DNA of 32,485 nt from Cyanobacteria bacterium UBA1186 (lineage in GTDB: Bacteria > Cyanobacteriota > Vampirovibrionia > Gastranaerophilales > Gastranaerophilaceae): contig DBYM01000004.1 of NCBI GenBank assembly GCA_002309875.1, forward strand, positions 2,924 through 35,408, written 5' to 3'. The notes under the pieces were generated by a model. The model searched no databases, was not told the DNA's origin, and worked only from the letters and a program-made list of their open reading frames with translations. Numbering within the stretch: position 1 is the stretch's first letter; each line of letters begins with the position of its first letter. The translations under genes were made by a program, and so were the position numbers. Positions 15,966-24,207 of this stretch are shown piece after piece.

Positions 15966-15999
15966 AAAATCGGAAGTTGAATACTTCCGATTTTGTTTT
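15966..15999. terminator. Bidirectional intrinsic terminator between dnaJ-like and EF-hand genes
   Basis: A perfect 12-base-pair stem (15966-15977 with 15983-15994) encloses a 5-base loop and is flanked by a T-run on both strands (TTTTGTTTT on plus, TTTTT on minus). It serves two convergent genes: the plus-strand dnaJ-like gene ends at 15963 and the minus-strand EF-hand gene ends at 16007. Confidence 0.9.
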
Positions 16000-16006
16000 A
16001 TGCAGA

Positions 16007-17533
16007 TTATAAAAATCTGTAGAAATTCTGTACCACTTTTGATAAGTCAACCGTAATAAAGAAGTCAGTCTGTCCGGTACCGTCTCTGTACGCCTGCAAA
16101 CCTGTTGAATTATCGGAGAACTTTTCGGCGCCCTCACGATAACTATCCCAGGCATGATTATCAGTGTAGTAACTTATCGTTTCAGTTACCCTTTTACCGT
16201 TATTTTCATATTGTATGCCCGCAGTCATTCTTGTTGTGTGTTTACTGTCACTTGAAGGTTCCTGCATAGCATTAATTGCGGCAGAATAGTAACTTATGCA
16301 CGCCTTTTCTGCCTTTGTAACCAAATCAGAATCATATGCTTGTGCCATCGATACCGAAATATCGTGTATTAAACTCTTAACATTTGCTATCGCTCTTGTC
16401 TTATATTTACTAAAGTCTTTACCGTATGCACCAAAATCAACCAATGCAACTGTCTGAGATTTTGTACCATTAATTAAATCCTGTAATGTTATATTCATTG
16501 AATCTGTCTGATGGAGATAATCTTCGCCCTCTCGTCTCTTGTCGTTTACATTGATACCTTTGCCTTTAACTGAAATTTGTACCTTTGATTTATCAACATT
16601 ATCAACTGAACTGTCTTTGACTATTTCGTCATTATTAACCGAATTTATCAATGATCCTTTAAAGTTAGCATTAAACTTATCGGTAACCTCTTCAACCGCA
16701 TTGGTCATATCTAAATACCAATTACGTCCCAATGTCCAATCCAGTTCATTTGTCAAATTATTATCAACTGCTTCTGATATAGCATCACCCAAAACACCCA
16801 TAACAGCATTGTTTGCTGCATCTGTATATTCAAGTCCTGCTTCTTCAAAACGTTTCTTAACCGCTTCAGTGAACTTGTCTTTTAAATCAATCGTAAGATT
16901 ATTTACGGCTATATACCTTGCCTGACTCCTACCTTTTTCTTCAGGTGTCAGTGCGTCAGAATACATAATATACAATTTTGAATTATTGTAATTTTTTACT
17001 TCATCAAGATTATCTTTTTGAATATCTAGGTCTTCAAAATTAGAGATTGCTTTCTTGTAATCAATTTTTTCCTGTTCTTTGTCTTTTTCAGGCTCAGGGT
17101 CTTTTATATCTTCCCCGTTTTTAACTTTGTCATAAGCATCTTGAAGCGCTACCTTAAAATCATCTGCAATAGTTGATGCTTTGCCTGTATATGAATTAAC
17201 CCAATTCTTAACGTAGTCTAAAATCTTATTGACTGCTTCGGGTAATTTTTCTGCGTCAAAATCATTTTCAAGATTGCTTTCGTAAGAATTCAATATCTCC
17301 TGCAATTCGGCTTCTTTTCTTCCGACTTTTGCCTCACTCCAGGACAATTCGCCGTCACCATTCAAATCTAATGTTGACAGTTCAAGAACATCTAGTCCTC
17401 CTGCGCTCTCTTTGTAAGCGGTAAATTCTTCCTGCGAAACCTTTTTGTTCTCGTCAGTATCCATCTCCTCAAATGTGCTCTGCGAGAAGTTTAGCGGTAT
17501 TTTCCACGCTGTTAATTTTCCGAAATCTGTCAT
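16007..17533 (-). CDS. EF-hand protein of unknown function
   Basis: The protein has 508 residues and no signal peptide or membrane segment. Two canonical EF-hand loops are visible near the N-terminus: DTDENKKVSQEE (25-36) and DLNGDGELSWSE (56-67). Each has acidic or oxygen ligands at positions 1, 3, 5, 9 and 12. That strongly suggests Ca2+ binding by a paired EF-hand unit. The rest (about 80-508) is mixed helical and Asp/Asn/Lys-rich, with a charged linker around 143-157 (EPEKDKEQEK). I recognise no known domain there. The ATG is preceded by AAGGATTAGGAT, a good SD. Upstream, an inverted repeat (17560-17579) overlaps a possible -10 box, and downstream is a shared bidirectional terminator, so it appears to be a monocistronic gene. 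Confidence 0.8.
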   Translation of the reverse strand: MTDFGKLTAWKIPLNFSQSTFEEMDTDENKKVSQEEFTAYKESAGGLDVLELSTLDLNGDGELSWSEAKVGRKEAELQEILNSYESNLENDFDAEKLPEAVNKILDYVKNWVNSYTGKASTIADDFKVALQDAYDKVKNGEDIKDPEPEKDKEQEKIDYKKAISNFEDLDIQKDNLDEVKNYNNSKLYIMYSDALTPEEKGRSQARYIAVNNLTIDLKDKFTEAVKKRFEEAGLEYTDAANNAVMGVLGDAISEAVDNNLTNELDWTLGRNWYLDMTNAVEEVTDKFNANFKGSLINSVNNDEIVKDSSVDNVDKSKVQISVKGKGINVNDKRREGEDYLHQTDSMNITLQDLINGTKSQTVALVDFGAYGKDFSKYKTRAIANVKSLIHDISVSMAQAYDSDLVTKAEKACISYYSAAINAMQEPSSDSKHTTRMTAGIQYENNGKRVTETISYYTDNHAWDSYREGAEKFSDNSTGLQAYRDGTGQTDFFITVDLSKVVQNFYRFL

Positions 17534-17559
17534 ATCCTAATCCTTTTTCTTTATTCTTT

Positions 17560-17579
17560 ATTATGCTTAACGGCATAAT
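17560..17579 (-). repeat. Inverted repeat overlapping a possible -10 box (candidate operator)
   Basis: ATTATGC and GCATAAT are perfect 7-base arms around a 6-base centre. On the minus strand the arm nearer the EF-hand gene (17560-17565) reads CATAAT, a 5-of-6 -10 hexamer, about 27 bases before the ATG. It could be a protein-binding operator or a small hairpin. It lacks a T-run, so it is not a terminator. Confidence 0.35.
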
Positions 17580-17650
17580 TTGGCTAAAACTTTAATGCAA
17601 AAACATAAAATTTTACAATTCTTTACAATTAATTTTTTGATGTAAATATC

Positions 17651-17679
17651 TTGACACTAATATGGTTTATGGTGACAAT
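17651..17679 (+). promoter_or_regulatory. Promoter of the gcvT-gcvH-gcvPA operon
   Basis: A perfect -35 TTGACA (17651-17656), a 17-base spacer and GACAAT (17674-17679, 4 of 6). The start would be near 17686, leaving a leader of about 17 bases with the strong SD GGGAGAGAG. There is no room for a glycine riboswitch between this promoter and gcvT. Confidence 0.6.
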
Positions 17680-17702
17680 ATTTATAGTTAGGGAGAGAGT
17701 TA

Positions 17703-18812
17703 ATGACAAAACGAACATTTTTACACGATAATCACGTTAAATTGGGCGCCAAAATGGTTGATTTCGCAGGCTGGGAAATGCCTGTGCAATACACATCAAT
17801 AATAGAAGAACACAAAACAGTCAGGGAAGCGGTCGGATTGTTTGATGTATCACACATGGGCGAAGTAATTTACAAAGGGAAAGATGTACTCAAATTCCTT
17901 AACAAGGTTCTCCCGCAAAGGATTGAAAAACTGACTGACGGCAAAGCCGTATATTGCCAATTACCAAACAAACAAGGCGGACTTATTGATGATTTAATAG
18001 TATATAAACTCGAAGAAAACAAGTATCTTATAGTCCATAATGCTTCAAGAATTGACGAGGACGTTAATTGGCTGAGTTTAAATATCGGAGATTTGGACGT
18101 AGAAATAATAAACGAATCTCATAATTATTCGATGATTGCAGTTCAGGGGCCAAAAGCCTGCGAATTTATGAATGCTATGGGTGTTCAGGAATTGCCGAAA
18201 TTCTTTTCAATCGCAAAAGGGCAACTGTTTGGTACCGAATTATGGATTTCAAGAACAGGATACACCGGCGAAGACGGCGTTGAACTTGTTATTAAGAATA
18301 AATTCGTAAGCAAGATTTGGGACAAACTTCTTGAAGAAGGTAAAAAGATGTCATATCCCGTTAAACCAATAGGCTTGGGGGCAAGGGACACCCTGAGACT
18401 TGAAGCAGCACTTCATCTTTACGGAAATGATCTTGATGAAACGACAACACCGATTGAAGCAGGTCTAAGTTGGTCTGTCCCAAAAGATAAGGACGAAGAT
18501 TACAACGGAAAATCTGTTATAATGGACCAAATCAAAAATGGAGTATCAAAAAAACTTATAGGTCTGAAGATGATTGACAGAGGTATTCCGAGACACGGTT
18601 ACGAAGTCTTTTATAACGGTGAAAAAATAGGTACTGTTACAAGCGGCGGGATTTCGCCAACAAGCGGAAATAACATAGCGATGGCTTATATTAAAAATCT
18701 TGACAATTTAACTGTAGGCTCTACAATTCAAGTATTAATAAGGGAAAAATACTACAATGCTGAGATAGTTAAAAGACCATTTGTTGAAAAAAGGAATAAG
18801 ACTAATATATAG
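17703..18812 (+). CDS. gcvT: Aminomethyltransferase, glycine cleavage T-protein
   Basis: A 369-residue protein of normal GcvT length. The N-terminal FAGWEMPVQY and FDVSHMGE motifs (about 21-30 and 47-54), the IDDLIVY stretch (residues 99-105, bearing the folate-interacting Asp) and SRTGYTGEDGVEL in the central part are all diagnostic. It transfers the aminomethyl carbon from lipoylated GcvH to tetrahydrofolate, giving 5,10-methylene-THF and ammonia. The ATG follows a strong GGGAGAG SD. It is the first gene of a gcvT-gcvH-gcvPA run, with an 11-base gap to gcvH. Regulation is from the promoter at 17651-17679; no riboswitch is visible. Confidence 0.95.
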   Translation: MTKRTFLHDNHVKLGAKMVDFAGWEMPVQYTSIIEEHKTVREAVGLFDVSHMGEVIYKGKDVLKFLNKVLPQRIEKLTDGKAVYCQLPNKQGGLIDDLIVYKLEENKYLIVHNASRIDEDVNWLSLNIGDLDVEIINESHNYSMIAVQGPKACEFMNAMGVQELPKFFSIAKGQLFGTELWISRTGYTGEDGVELVIKNKFVSKIWDKLLEEGKKMSYPVKPIGLGARDTLRLEAALHLYGNDLDETTTPIEAGLSWSVPKDKDEDYNGKSVIMDQIKNGVSKKLIGLKMIDRGIPRHGYEVFYNGEKIGTVTSGGISPTSGNNIAMAYIKNLDNLTVGSTIQVLIREKYYNAEIVKRPFVEKRNKTNI

Positions 18813-18823
18813 GAGAATAGTTA

Positions 18824-19201
18824 ATGAACGAAAGTATGTTATGCACAAAAACTCACGAATATCTTTTAGAATTGAGCGAAAACACATATGAAGTCGGCAT
18901 CACCGATTATGCTATTGAACAACTCGGCGATATTGTATTTATTGAATTACCCGAAGTCGGCTCAGAGTTCGTTAAAAATGAGGTTTTTGCAACAATCGAA
19001 TCGGTTAAAGCAGCATCTGAAATATATATGCCTGTAGGGGGAAGAGTTATTGCGGTTAATGATAAAGTCGCAAACAGCCCTGAATTAATGAATGACGAAA
19101 CCAATGAAGAAAAATGGCTTGTTAAAATCGAATCTGCTGCAGACCAGGTTGAATTTGCAGACTTACTTGACTACTCAGATTATAAAGAAGAAATTGAATA
19201 A
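18824..19201 (+). CDS. gcvH: Glycine cleavage H-protein (lipoyl carrier)
   Basis: A 125-residue beta-barrel carrier of normal length. The lipoyl lysine is K62 in ATIESVKAASEI, the classic GcvH context. It shuttles the aminomethyl group between the P- and T-proteins and is reoxidised by the L-protein. GGAG lies 8 bases before the ATG. The stop codon and the gcvPA start share one base (TAATG at 19199-19203), so translation of the two genes is coupled. Confidence 0.95.
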   Translation: MNESMLCTKTHEYLLELSENTYEVGITDYAIEQLGDIVFIELPEVGSEFVKNEVFATIESVKAASEIYMPVGGRVIAVNDKVANSPELMNDETNEEKWLVKIESAADQVEFADLLDYSDYKEEIE

Positions 19202-20439
19202 TGAAGAATTTTATTGCCCATACGAATGACGAACGCAGGGAAATGCTTAACAGTGTTTCCTGCAACACTATTGAAGATTTGTTTAAACAAATTCCCGTGA
19301 TTTTCAATGAATTTAAAATGGATAACCCGTTGAGCGAACTTGAAACACAGAAAAAAATCAAGGCTCTCGCTCGTAAAAACGGAACAGAATATTCATCGTT
19401 TTTAGGCGGCGGAGTTTATAACAAGTTTATCCCGGCAGGAGTAAGTTATCTTGCGGAAAGAATGGAATTCTTAACCGCATACACTCCTTATCAGCCTGAG
19501 ATATCACAGGGAACTCTTCAAATAATCTATGAATATCAGACAATGATTGCACGGCTTACGGGAATGGATATCGCAAATGCTTCAATGTATGACGGAGGCT
19601 CTGCATGTGCCGAATCAATCTTAATGGCACACAGAATTGCCCGAGGAAAATTAAATAAATGCCTGGTGTCAAATTCTGTTAACCCTGAATACAAAGAAGT
19701 TATTAAAACATACTGTTGGGCTCAGGGAATTGAAATTGAATGGTTTGACAACCTCCCTGACTCCTGCAAGGATTATTTCGCGGTACTTATTCAATATCCA
19801 AACTATTATGGAGAGATTTGCGAAATTTCGAAACCTGATACAACATTAATAGTTTGTGCAAACTTATCGGCTCTCTCAGTCATAAAACCTCCTGCTGATG
19901 CTGATATAGTTGCGGGAGATATTCAGCCGCTCGGTATTGCAGCAAGTTTTGGCGGACCTCATGCGGGGTATATGGCCTGCAAAGAACAATATATGAGGCA
20001 AATGCCGGGCAGATTGGTAGGTGCGACCGTTGACAGTGACGGTAAAAAGGCTTACACTCTCACAATTCAAACGAGAGAACAGCATATTAAAAGGGAAAAA
20101 GCAACAAGCAATATTTGTTCAAACCAATCTCTGATAGCACTTATGGCTACATTATATCTCAGTCTGCTCGGAGAAAACGGATTCAGACAAGCCGGAATAC
20201 TTTCAGCCAACCTTGCCCATAAGTTATCAGAAGGTTTAAAAAGCAAAGGAATAAAGACTTTAAACAAGAATTTCTTCAATGAATTTGTTATTGAGACAGA
20301 TAACTCTGACAAATTCCTTGCGAAATTAAAAAGCAACGGTATTTTGGGCGGCATTAAGATTAATGAGAGAAACATTCTCGTCTGCACTACTGAATTAAAT
20401 TCAGATGAAGAAATTGAAAATTATATTAAGTCTTGTTAA
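19201..20439 (+). CDS. gcvPA: Glycine dehydrogenase (decarboxylating) subunit 1
   Basis: A 412-residue N-terminal half of the P-protein, slightly shorter than the roughly 445-450 residues of well-known GcvPA. Recognisable stretches include YTPYQPEISQGTLQII, NASMYDGGSA, FGGPHAGYMACKE and REQHIKREKATSNICSNQ. This subunit has a PLP-enzyme fold but lacks the cofactor lysine, which sits in GcvPB. The two together decarboxylate glycine. In most split systems gcvPB follows directly. Here a CNT transporter begins 30 bases downstream, so gcvPB must lie elsewhere if the system works. The lipoamide dehydrogenase gene is also not in this window. No frameshift or truncation is evident. Confidence 0.93.
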   Translation: MKNFIAHTNDERREMLNSVSCNTIEDLFKQIPVIFNEFKMDNPLSELETQKKIKALARKNGTEYSSFLGGGVYNKFIPAGVSYLAERMEFLTAYTPYQPEISQGTLQIIYEYQTMIARLTGMDIANASMYDGGSACAESILMAHRIARGKLNKCLVSNSVNPEYKEVIKTYCWAQGIEIEWFDNLPDSCKDYFAVLIQYPNYYGEICEISKPDTTLIVCANLSALSVIKPPADADIVAGDIQPLGIAASFGGPHAGYMACKEQYMRQMPGRLVGATVDSDGKKAYTLTIQTREQHIKREKATSNICSNQSLIALMATLYLSLLGENGFRQAGILSANLAHKLSEGLKSKGIKTLNKNFFNEFVIETDNSDKFLAKLKSNGILGGIKINERNILVCTTELNSDEEIENYIKSC

Positions 20440-20469
20440 AATCATTAAAAACAATTACAAGGAGTATAA

Positions 20470-21738
20470 ATGGACAGATTCATCGGAATTATAGGAATAA
20501 TAACTATATTTCTAATATGCTATGCACTATCAAATAACAGAAAAGCAATCAACTATAAAACCATCGGACTTGGATTTTTACTTCAGGTTTGCTTTGCAAT
20601 ATTTATTTTTAAGGTACCGCTTGGACAAAAAATCTTCTTGTTAATAGGTGCATTTATCCAGAAAATTCTTGTTTTTGCGTACGAAGGGGCGGCATTTGTT
20701 TTCGGACCTTTGATGAACAACACAAGACTTGAGGAATTATTTACCTCTAACTATTCGATATTTGCACTTCAACTTATTGCTTCAAGTATTTTTATGATGG
20801 TTTTGGTGAATATTCTGTACTACTACGGAATTATGCAAAGAGTGGTCGCAATTCTCGGTAAGGCAATGAATAAAATTATGCGCGTATCGGGTGCAGAAGC
20901 GCTTTCTAACGTAGCAAGTGCATTTGTGGGACAAATCGTTGCACAAATTATGATTAAACCATATTTGGAAAAACTTACACGCTCGGAACTTTTAGCATCA
21001 ATGTCAGGCTCAATGGCTTGTATTTCAGGTGCGATAATGCCAATATATATCGGAATGGGAATTCCTGCAACATATATTTTGGCATCATCAATCATGGCAG
21101 TTCCGGGTGCTTTAATCTTAGCAAAAATCGTTTATCCGGAAACAGGAGAGCCTGAAACCCGAGACAATATAAGAATATCAAGAAGACGTACATTCGCAAA
21201 TGTATTTGACAGTATTTCTTCGGGGGCTTCGGAAGGTATGAAAGTTGCCATAAATGTAGTCGCAATGATACTCGCATTAGTTGCACTTGTTGCCTTCATT
21301 GATTGGATTTTAGGCCTTTCAGGGAACTTCCTGTATAACTGTGTACCCGGATTTTCGCATTTTGCATTTTTACCCGACCTGTCACTGAAATTTATACTCG
21401 GCAAAATCTTTGCCATATTTGCGGTAATTATCGGGGTGCCGTTACATGATGCTTCTACGGTAGGGGCGCTTATGGGAACGAAAATTGTTCTTAATGAAAT
21501 GGTTGCATACGTTGATTTATCACATATCGCTTCAACGTTGAACACAAAGAGTTTTATGCTTGCAAGTTTCGCTCTTTGTTCATTTGGTAACTTCGGCTCA
21601 ATCGCCATTCAGATAGGCGGTATCGGAGAATTGGCACCAAATCAAAGAAAAAATTTGGCAAGGCTCGGTCTGAGAGCATTAATATGCGGTACCCTCAGTT
21701 GTTACCTCTCAGCGGCTATCGTTGGCATACTGATATAA
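20470..21738 (+). CDS. Concentrative nucleoside transporter (CNT/NupC) family permease, variant binding motif
   Basis: A 422-residue inner-membrane protein with about eight to ten hydrophobic segments, the length of bacterial CNTs. Family marks are FVFGPLMN (77-83), the re-entrant hairpin region around 150-225 ending AKIVYPETGEPE, LNEMVAY (341-347) and SFGNFGSIAIQIGGIGELAPN (371-391). In Vibrio cholerae CNT, E332, N368 and S371 hold the ribose; they correspond to E343, N374 and S377 here. The base-binding motif GQTEAP, however, reads GQIVAQ (154-159), so the Thr and Glu that contact the base are lost. Positions matching sodium ligands also differ (Asn to Ser, Ser to Cys). The substrate and coupling ion are therefore uncertain. 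GGAG lies 6 bases before the ATG, and the gene may be read through from gcvPA. Confidence 0.85.
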   Translation: MDRFIGIIGIITIFLICYALSNNRKAINYKTIGLGFLLQVCFAIFIFKVPLGQKIFLLIGAFIQKILVFAYEGAAFVFGPLMNNTRLEELFTSNYSIFALQLIASSIFMMVLVNILYYYGIMQRVVAILGKAMNKIMRVSGAEALSNVASAFVGQIVAQIMIKPYLEKLTRSELLASMSGSMACISGAIMPIYIGMGIPATYILASSIMAVPGALILAKIVYPETGEPETRDNIRISRRRTFANVFDSISSGASEGMKVAINVVAMILALVALVAFIDWILGLSGNFLYNCVPGFSHFAFLPDLSLKFILGKIFAIFAVIIGVPLHDASTVGALMGTKIVLNEMVAYVDLSHIASTLNTKSFMLASFALCSFGNFGSIAIQIGGIGELAPNQRKNLARLGLRALICGTLSCYLSAAIVGILI

Positions 21739-21743
21739 AAATC

Positions 21744-22838
21744 TTATTTGCAACTGATAAAAGCATTCAGATAACGCATCAGTTCATTAAACGTAATGTC
21801 ATTAGGAGTATTTGTTCTGTTCTTGAGGTAGTCGGTTATCGTTGACATAATTTCCAAAAACGTACCTTCAGTCAGGTTGCCGTCTAAATAATCGGAATAT
21901 ATGCCGAGCAGGTACGCATATGTATCTTCACCGCCATACATCTTTATCTGAATAAATGCATCTTTAACCTTTTTGTTTTCAAAATTCACATTTAATATGT
22001 CATAATATATTTTTGCATCTTTTAACATGTTCTCCATAATCACTTTTGGCGACTGATAAATCATCATAGTGTCGAAGTAATTCGTGAACATTTCATACAA
22101 ACGTTTCTTATCGTATTCTTTGAAATTGAATTTTGTGACAAAATAATCTTTGAAAAAGAGTTCGATATCCGATTTTTTGCCCTTATATATTGCCTCAAGA
22201 GCAGCCCATTCGTCTTTAATACCGTTAGACTTCAGATAATTCTCAATCAACGCAGGCTGATTTAATTCCCTCTTATCCTTATTCAGGTTGTAGTACAGGT
22301 CTCTGTACGGAATCTGTTCGGTATCAACAACTGTAACCCTGATTTTCTGAAGCATTTTAAAGATATTTGAAGCCTGAAGTTTTTCTTCCTTAATCTGACT
22401 CCAAAAACTATGCAGCAAAATAAACATTGGGTGTTTCTTTTCGATTCCCGACAGACGTTCTCCGTAGATTATTTTTTCATATATAGACTGAGATTCTTTA
22501 GGCAGTCTGAGTTTTGTTTTTGTCCCGTTAAGCAAATATTTGCTTCTTATAGTCCTGATGGCTTTATCGTTTCGCTGAGAAGTCTTTTTATAACACTCAC
22601 ATATGGCGTGTAATAACAATGAAAGGGATAACAGTCTGTTTAAGCCGTCAATAATTGTATATTGCTCAGAAGTACTGCAGAACAGGTACATTACACCAAA
22701 ATCAATGCGATAAGTGAATTGCTCGTCCTCAGACATCAGATCAAGAAAATTCACAAGCCTATTATCAACCTTTGCATACTCCAAAGCCGTTAAAATTTTT
22801 ACACTATTCAAAAACTCTAATAAATTTAGGATTATCAT
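21744..22838 (-). CDS. DUF262-like protein (GmrS/ParB-like fold), no HNH part
   Basis: A 364-residue protein. Around residues 47-78 it reads ...MYLFCSTSEQYTIIDGLNRLLSLSLLLHAI, which matches the DUF262 signature IIDGQQRLTTLTLLL of GmrSD-type and SspE-type proteins. The key DGQQR appears as D64-G-L-N-R68, with both Gln replaced. A following LRLPKESQSIYEKII stretch and long helices also fit DUF262 proteins. Those usually carry a C-terminal DUF1524 HNH nuclease; none is visible here (no His-containing HxxP-like core near the end). It starts 3 bases after the winged-helix gene's stop, so the two are coupled. The function is unknown; loss of NTPase activity is possible. It converges on the CNT gene with only 5 bases between stops. 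Confidence 0.55.
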   Translation of the reverse strand: MIILNLLEFLNSVKILTALEYAKVDNRLVNFLDLMSEDEQFTYRIDFGVMYLFCSTSEQYTIIDGLNRLLSLSLLLHAICECYKKTSQRNDKAIRTIRSKYLLNGTKTKLRLPKESQSIYEKIIYGERLSGIEKKHPMFILLHSFWSQIKEEKLQASNIFKMLQKIRVTVVDTEQIPYRDLYYNLNKDKRELNQPALIENYLKSNGIKDEWAALEAIYKGKKSDIELFFKDYFVTKFNFKEYDKKRLYEMFTNYFDTMMIYQSPKVIMENMLKDAKIYYDILNVNFENKKVKDAFIQIKMYGGEDTYAYLLGIYSDYLDGNLTEGTFLEIMSTITDYLKNRTNTPNDITFNELMRYLNAFISCK

Positions 22839-22841
22839 TAA

Positions 22842-23483
22842 TTACTCTGTTAATATAAACCCGCCTGACGGCACGTTTTTCAGTTTATCGCCCTCAATCT
22901 TCGATCTCAAATTTTTGATATATTTATAAACGTAATCTCTCGGCAATTCGAGGAGTTCAGCCAAATCCTTGGCGAATACGGGTTTCCCGATATTATTAAG
23001 AAAATATTCAAAAACAAGTTGTTCACGGTCAGTTAAAGATTTTTTAAGAACAATATTCAATTCCGTCTGAGACGAATATTCTTCAACTTTATCCAAAACG
23101 GTGTCTGCTTTGGTTTCAGCCTTCGAATTACCAAGTGTTTTATTAATAATATCTTTTATTTCACTGTTTCCTGTCTTATTTTCACTCGTTTTGGGAATAG
23201 CATTTAACTCTTCGAACATTTCCTTCTTATTTATGGAAAAAGGTGTATGTGAAATCTGTCTTTCACGTCTGAAGGCTCTTTCCGCTATCGCTGAGAAACT
23301 GTCGCTCACACTGTTGCTTGAATTTGATGAAGTGCCTTTTGTCATTACTATATCAACAACGTCATTTGTAGATTTACTCTCTTCAACAGTTTTCCCTAAT
23401 CTCGCTGCAAACTCCTCTAATGTTATTTTCTCTAAAGAGCTTCTCCATTGTCTAATCTCTTCCTTAGTCAAATAATTAGGCAT
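22842..23483 (-). CDS. Winged-helix (OmpR/Trans_reg_C-like) protein
   Basis: A 213-residue protein. The C-terminal part (about 148-213) reads SLTDREQLVFEYFLNNIGKP, then VFAKDLAELL, DYVYKYIKNLRSKI and VPSGGFIL. This is the order of helices and wing of an OmpR-type DNA-binding domain, with the recognition helix in DYVYKYIKNLRSKI. The N-terminal part (about 1-145) is Ser/Asn/Lys-rich, looks mostly disordered or helical, and has no receiver domain. It probably binds DNA and may regulate itself and the DUF262-like gene, with which it forms a two-gene unit (3-base gap). GGAG lies 8 bases before the ATG. A simple architectural or adaptor role cannot be ruled out. Confidence 0.65.
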   Translation of the reverse strand: MPNYLTKEEIRQWRSSLEKITLEEFAARLGKTVEESKSTNDVVDIVMTKGTSSNSSNSVSDSFSAIAERAFRRERQISHTPFSINKKEMFEELNAIPKTSENKTGNSEIKDIINKTLGNSKAETKADTVLDKVEEYSSQTELNIVLKKSLTDREQLVFEYFLNNIGKPVFAKDLAELLELPRDYVYKYIKNLRSKIEGDKLKNVPSGGFILTE

Positions 23484-23613
23484 TCAACACATCTCCTATT
23501 CAACTGTGATAGTCTTACTTAATTCCCCGTATGGATTAATATACTATAATGTAACACAAAACATTTTAAATTTATCAAAATATTTCACGATGTAAAGATT
23601 TTGTTGCAAAAAT

Positions 23614-24204
23614 TTAATATTCCTGAACAATTCTTCCCGGCAGGTGGTTCTGTTGTACGGTACTTAAAAGAGCTTCTGCACCTGCCTTGCTTTTAAATAT
23701 CCCGACCTGAAGCGTATAGTTGTTAGAGCCTATACACTTAACAATCGGATTTAAATTTGTACCCGATTCCTGAATAATATCTTTTGCTACTTTTGCCTGT
23801 TCGGCAGAAGTATAAGAGCCTATATAGACTTTGTACATCGGGTCCTGAGCCAATGTTCTGACCTGAACCTTGGGTTTATCTTCCTGTACAGGCAACGGCT
23901 CGGCTTTAACTTCAGGCTCAGTCTGAACATCTGAAGCACGTTTCATTATTTCCGAAAAATCGCGGCCTCTGTCCTCATCTTGGATTGCAGCCAATCTGTC
24001 ATCAACATTTACTATTGTTTCAGGTATGTCCTGATCTTTCTTATAATCTCCTATTGAAACGTCAACCGTTGGAGAGAATGATTTTATAAGAATAGTAAAG
24101 ACTAACAGCATACCGAAAAATGAAAGAGCAAAAATCTTAAGCAATGAATAGTCTTTGCTTTGAGCGCTCTTTTTCATATATTTTTTGTAACCGTTATTCG
24201 TCAT
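23614..24204 (-). CDS. Membrane-anchored SPOR-domain protein
   Basis: A 196-residue protein with a short cytosolic N-terminus, one transmembrane helix (about 21-41), a charged linker rich in Glu, Pro, Lys and Val (about 45-118) and a C-terminal SPOR domain (about 122-195; starts YKVYIGSYTSAEQAK, ends GIFKSKAGAEALLSTVQQ). SPOR domains bind glycan strands stripped of stem peptides at the division site, so an FtsN-like or DedD-like role in septal cell-wall work is likely. It is the last gene of a tight operon and starts 3 bases after the DUF366 gene. The link to queC is probably only co-transcription. Confidence 0.8.
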   Translation of the reverse strand: MTNNGYKKYMKKSAQSKDYSLLKIFALSFFGMLLVFTILIKSFSPTVDVSIGDYKKDQDIPETIVNVDDRLAAIQDEDRGRDFSEIMKRASDVQTEPEVKAEPLPVQEDKPKVQVRTLAQDPMYKVYIGSYTSAEQAKVAKDIIQESGTNLNPIVKCIGSNNYTLQVGIFKSKAGAEALLSTVQQNHLPGRIVQEY

Positions 24205-24207
24205 CTT

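Noticed and set aside
17534..17702. A glycine riboswitch upstream of gcvT
   Set aside because: The likely promoter (17651-17679) leaves only about 17 bases of leader, and no conserved riboswitch hairpins were seen in the rest of the region.
21132..21608. A 158-residue open frame antisense to the CNT gene
   Set aside because: The plus-strand frame has clear CNT motifs and an SD; the antisense frame has neither.
23484..23613. The 130-base gap between the SPOR and winged-helix genes as an RNA gene or origin
   Set aside because: I saw only AT-rich sequence, weak promoter-like hexamers and the winged-helix gene's SD. No hairpin, repeat or DnaA-box cluster was seen.
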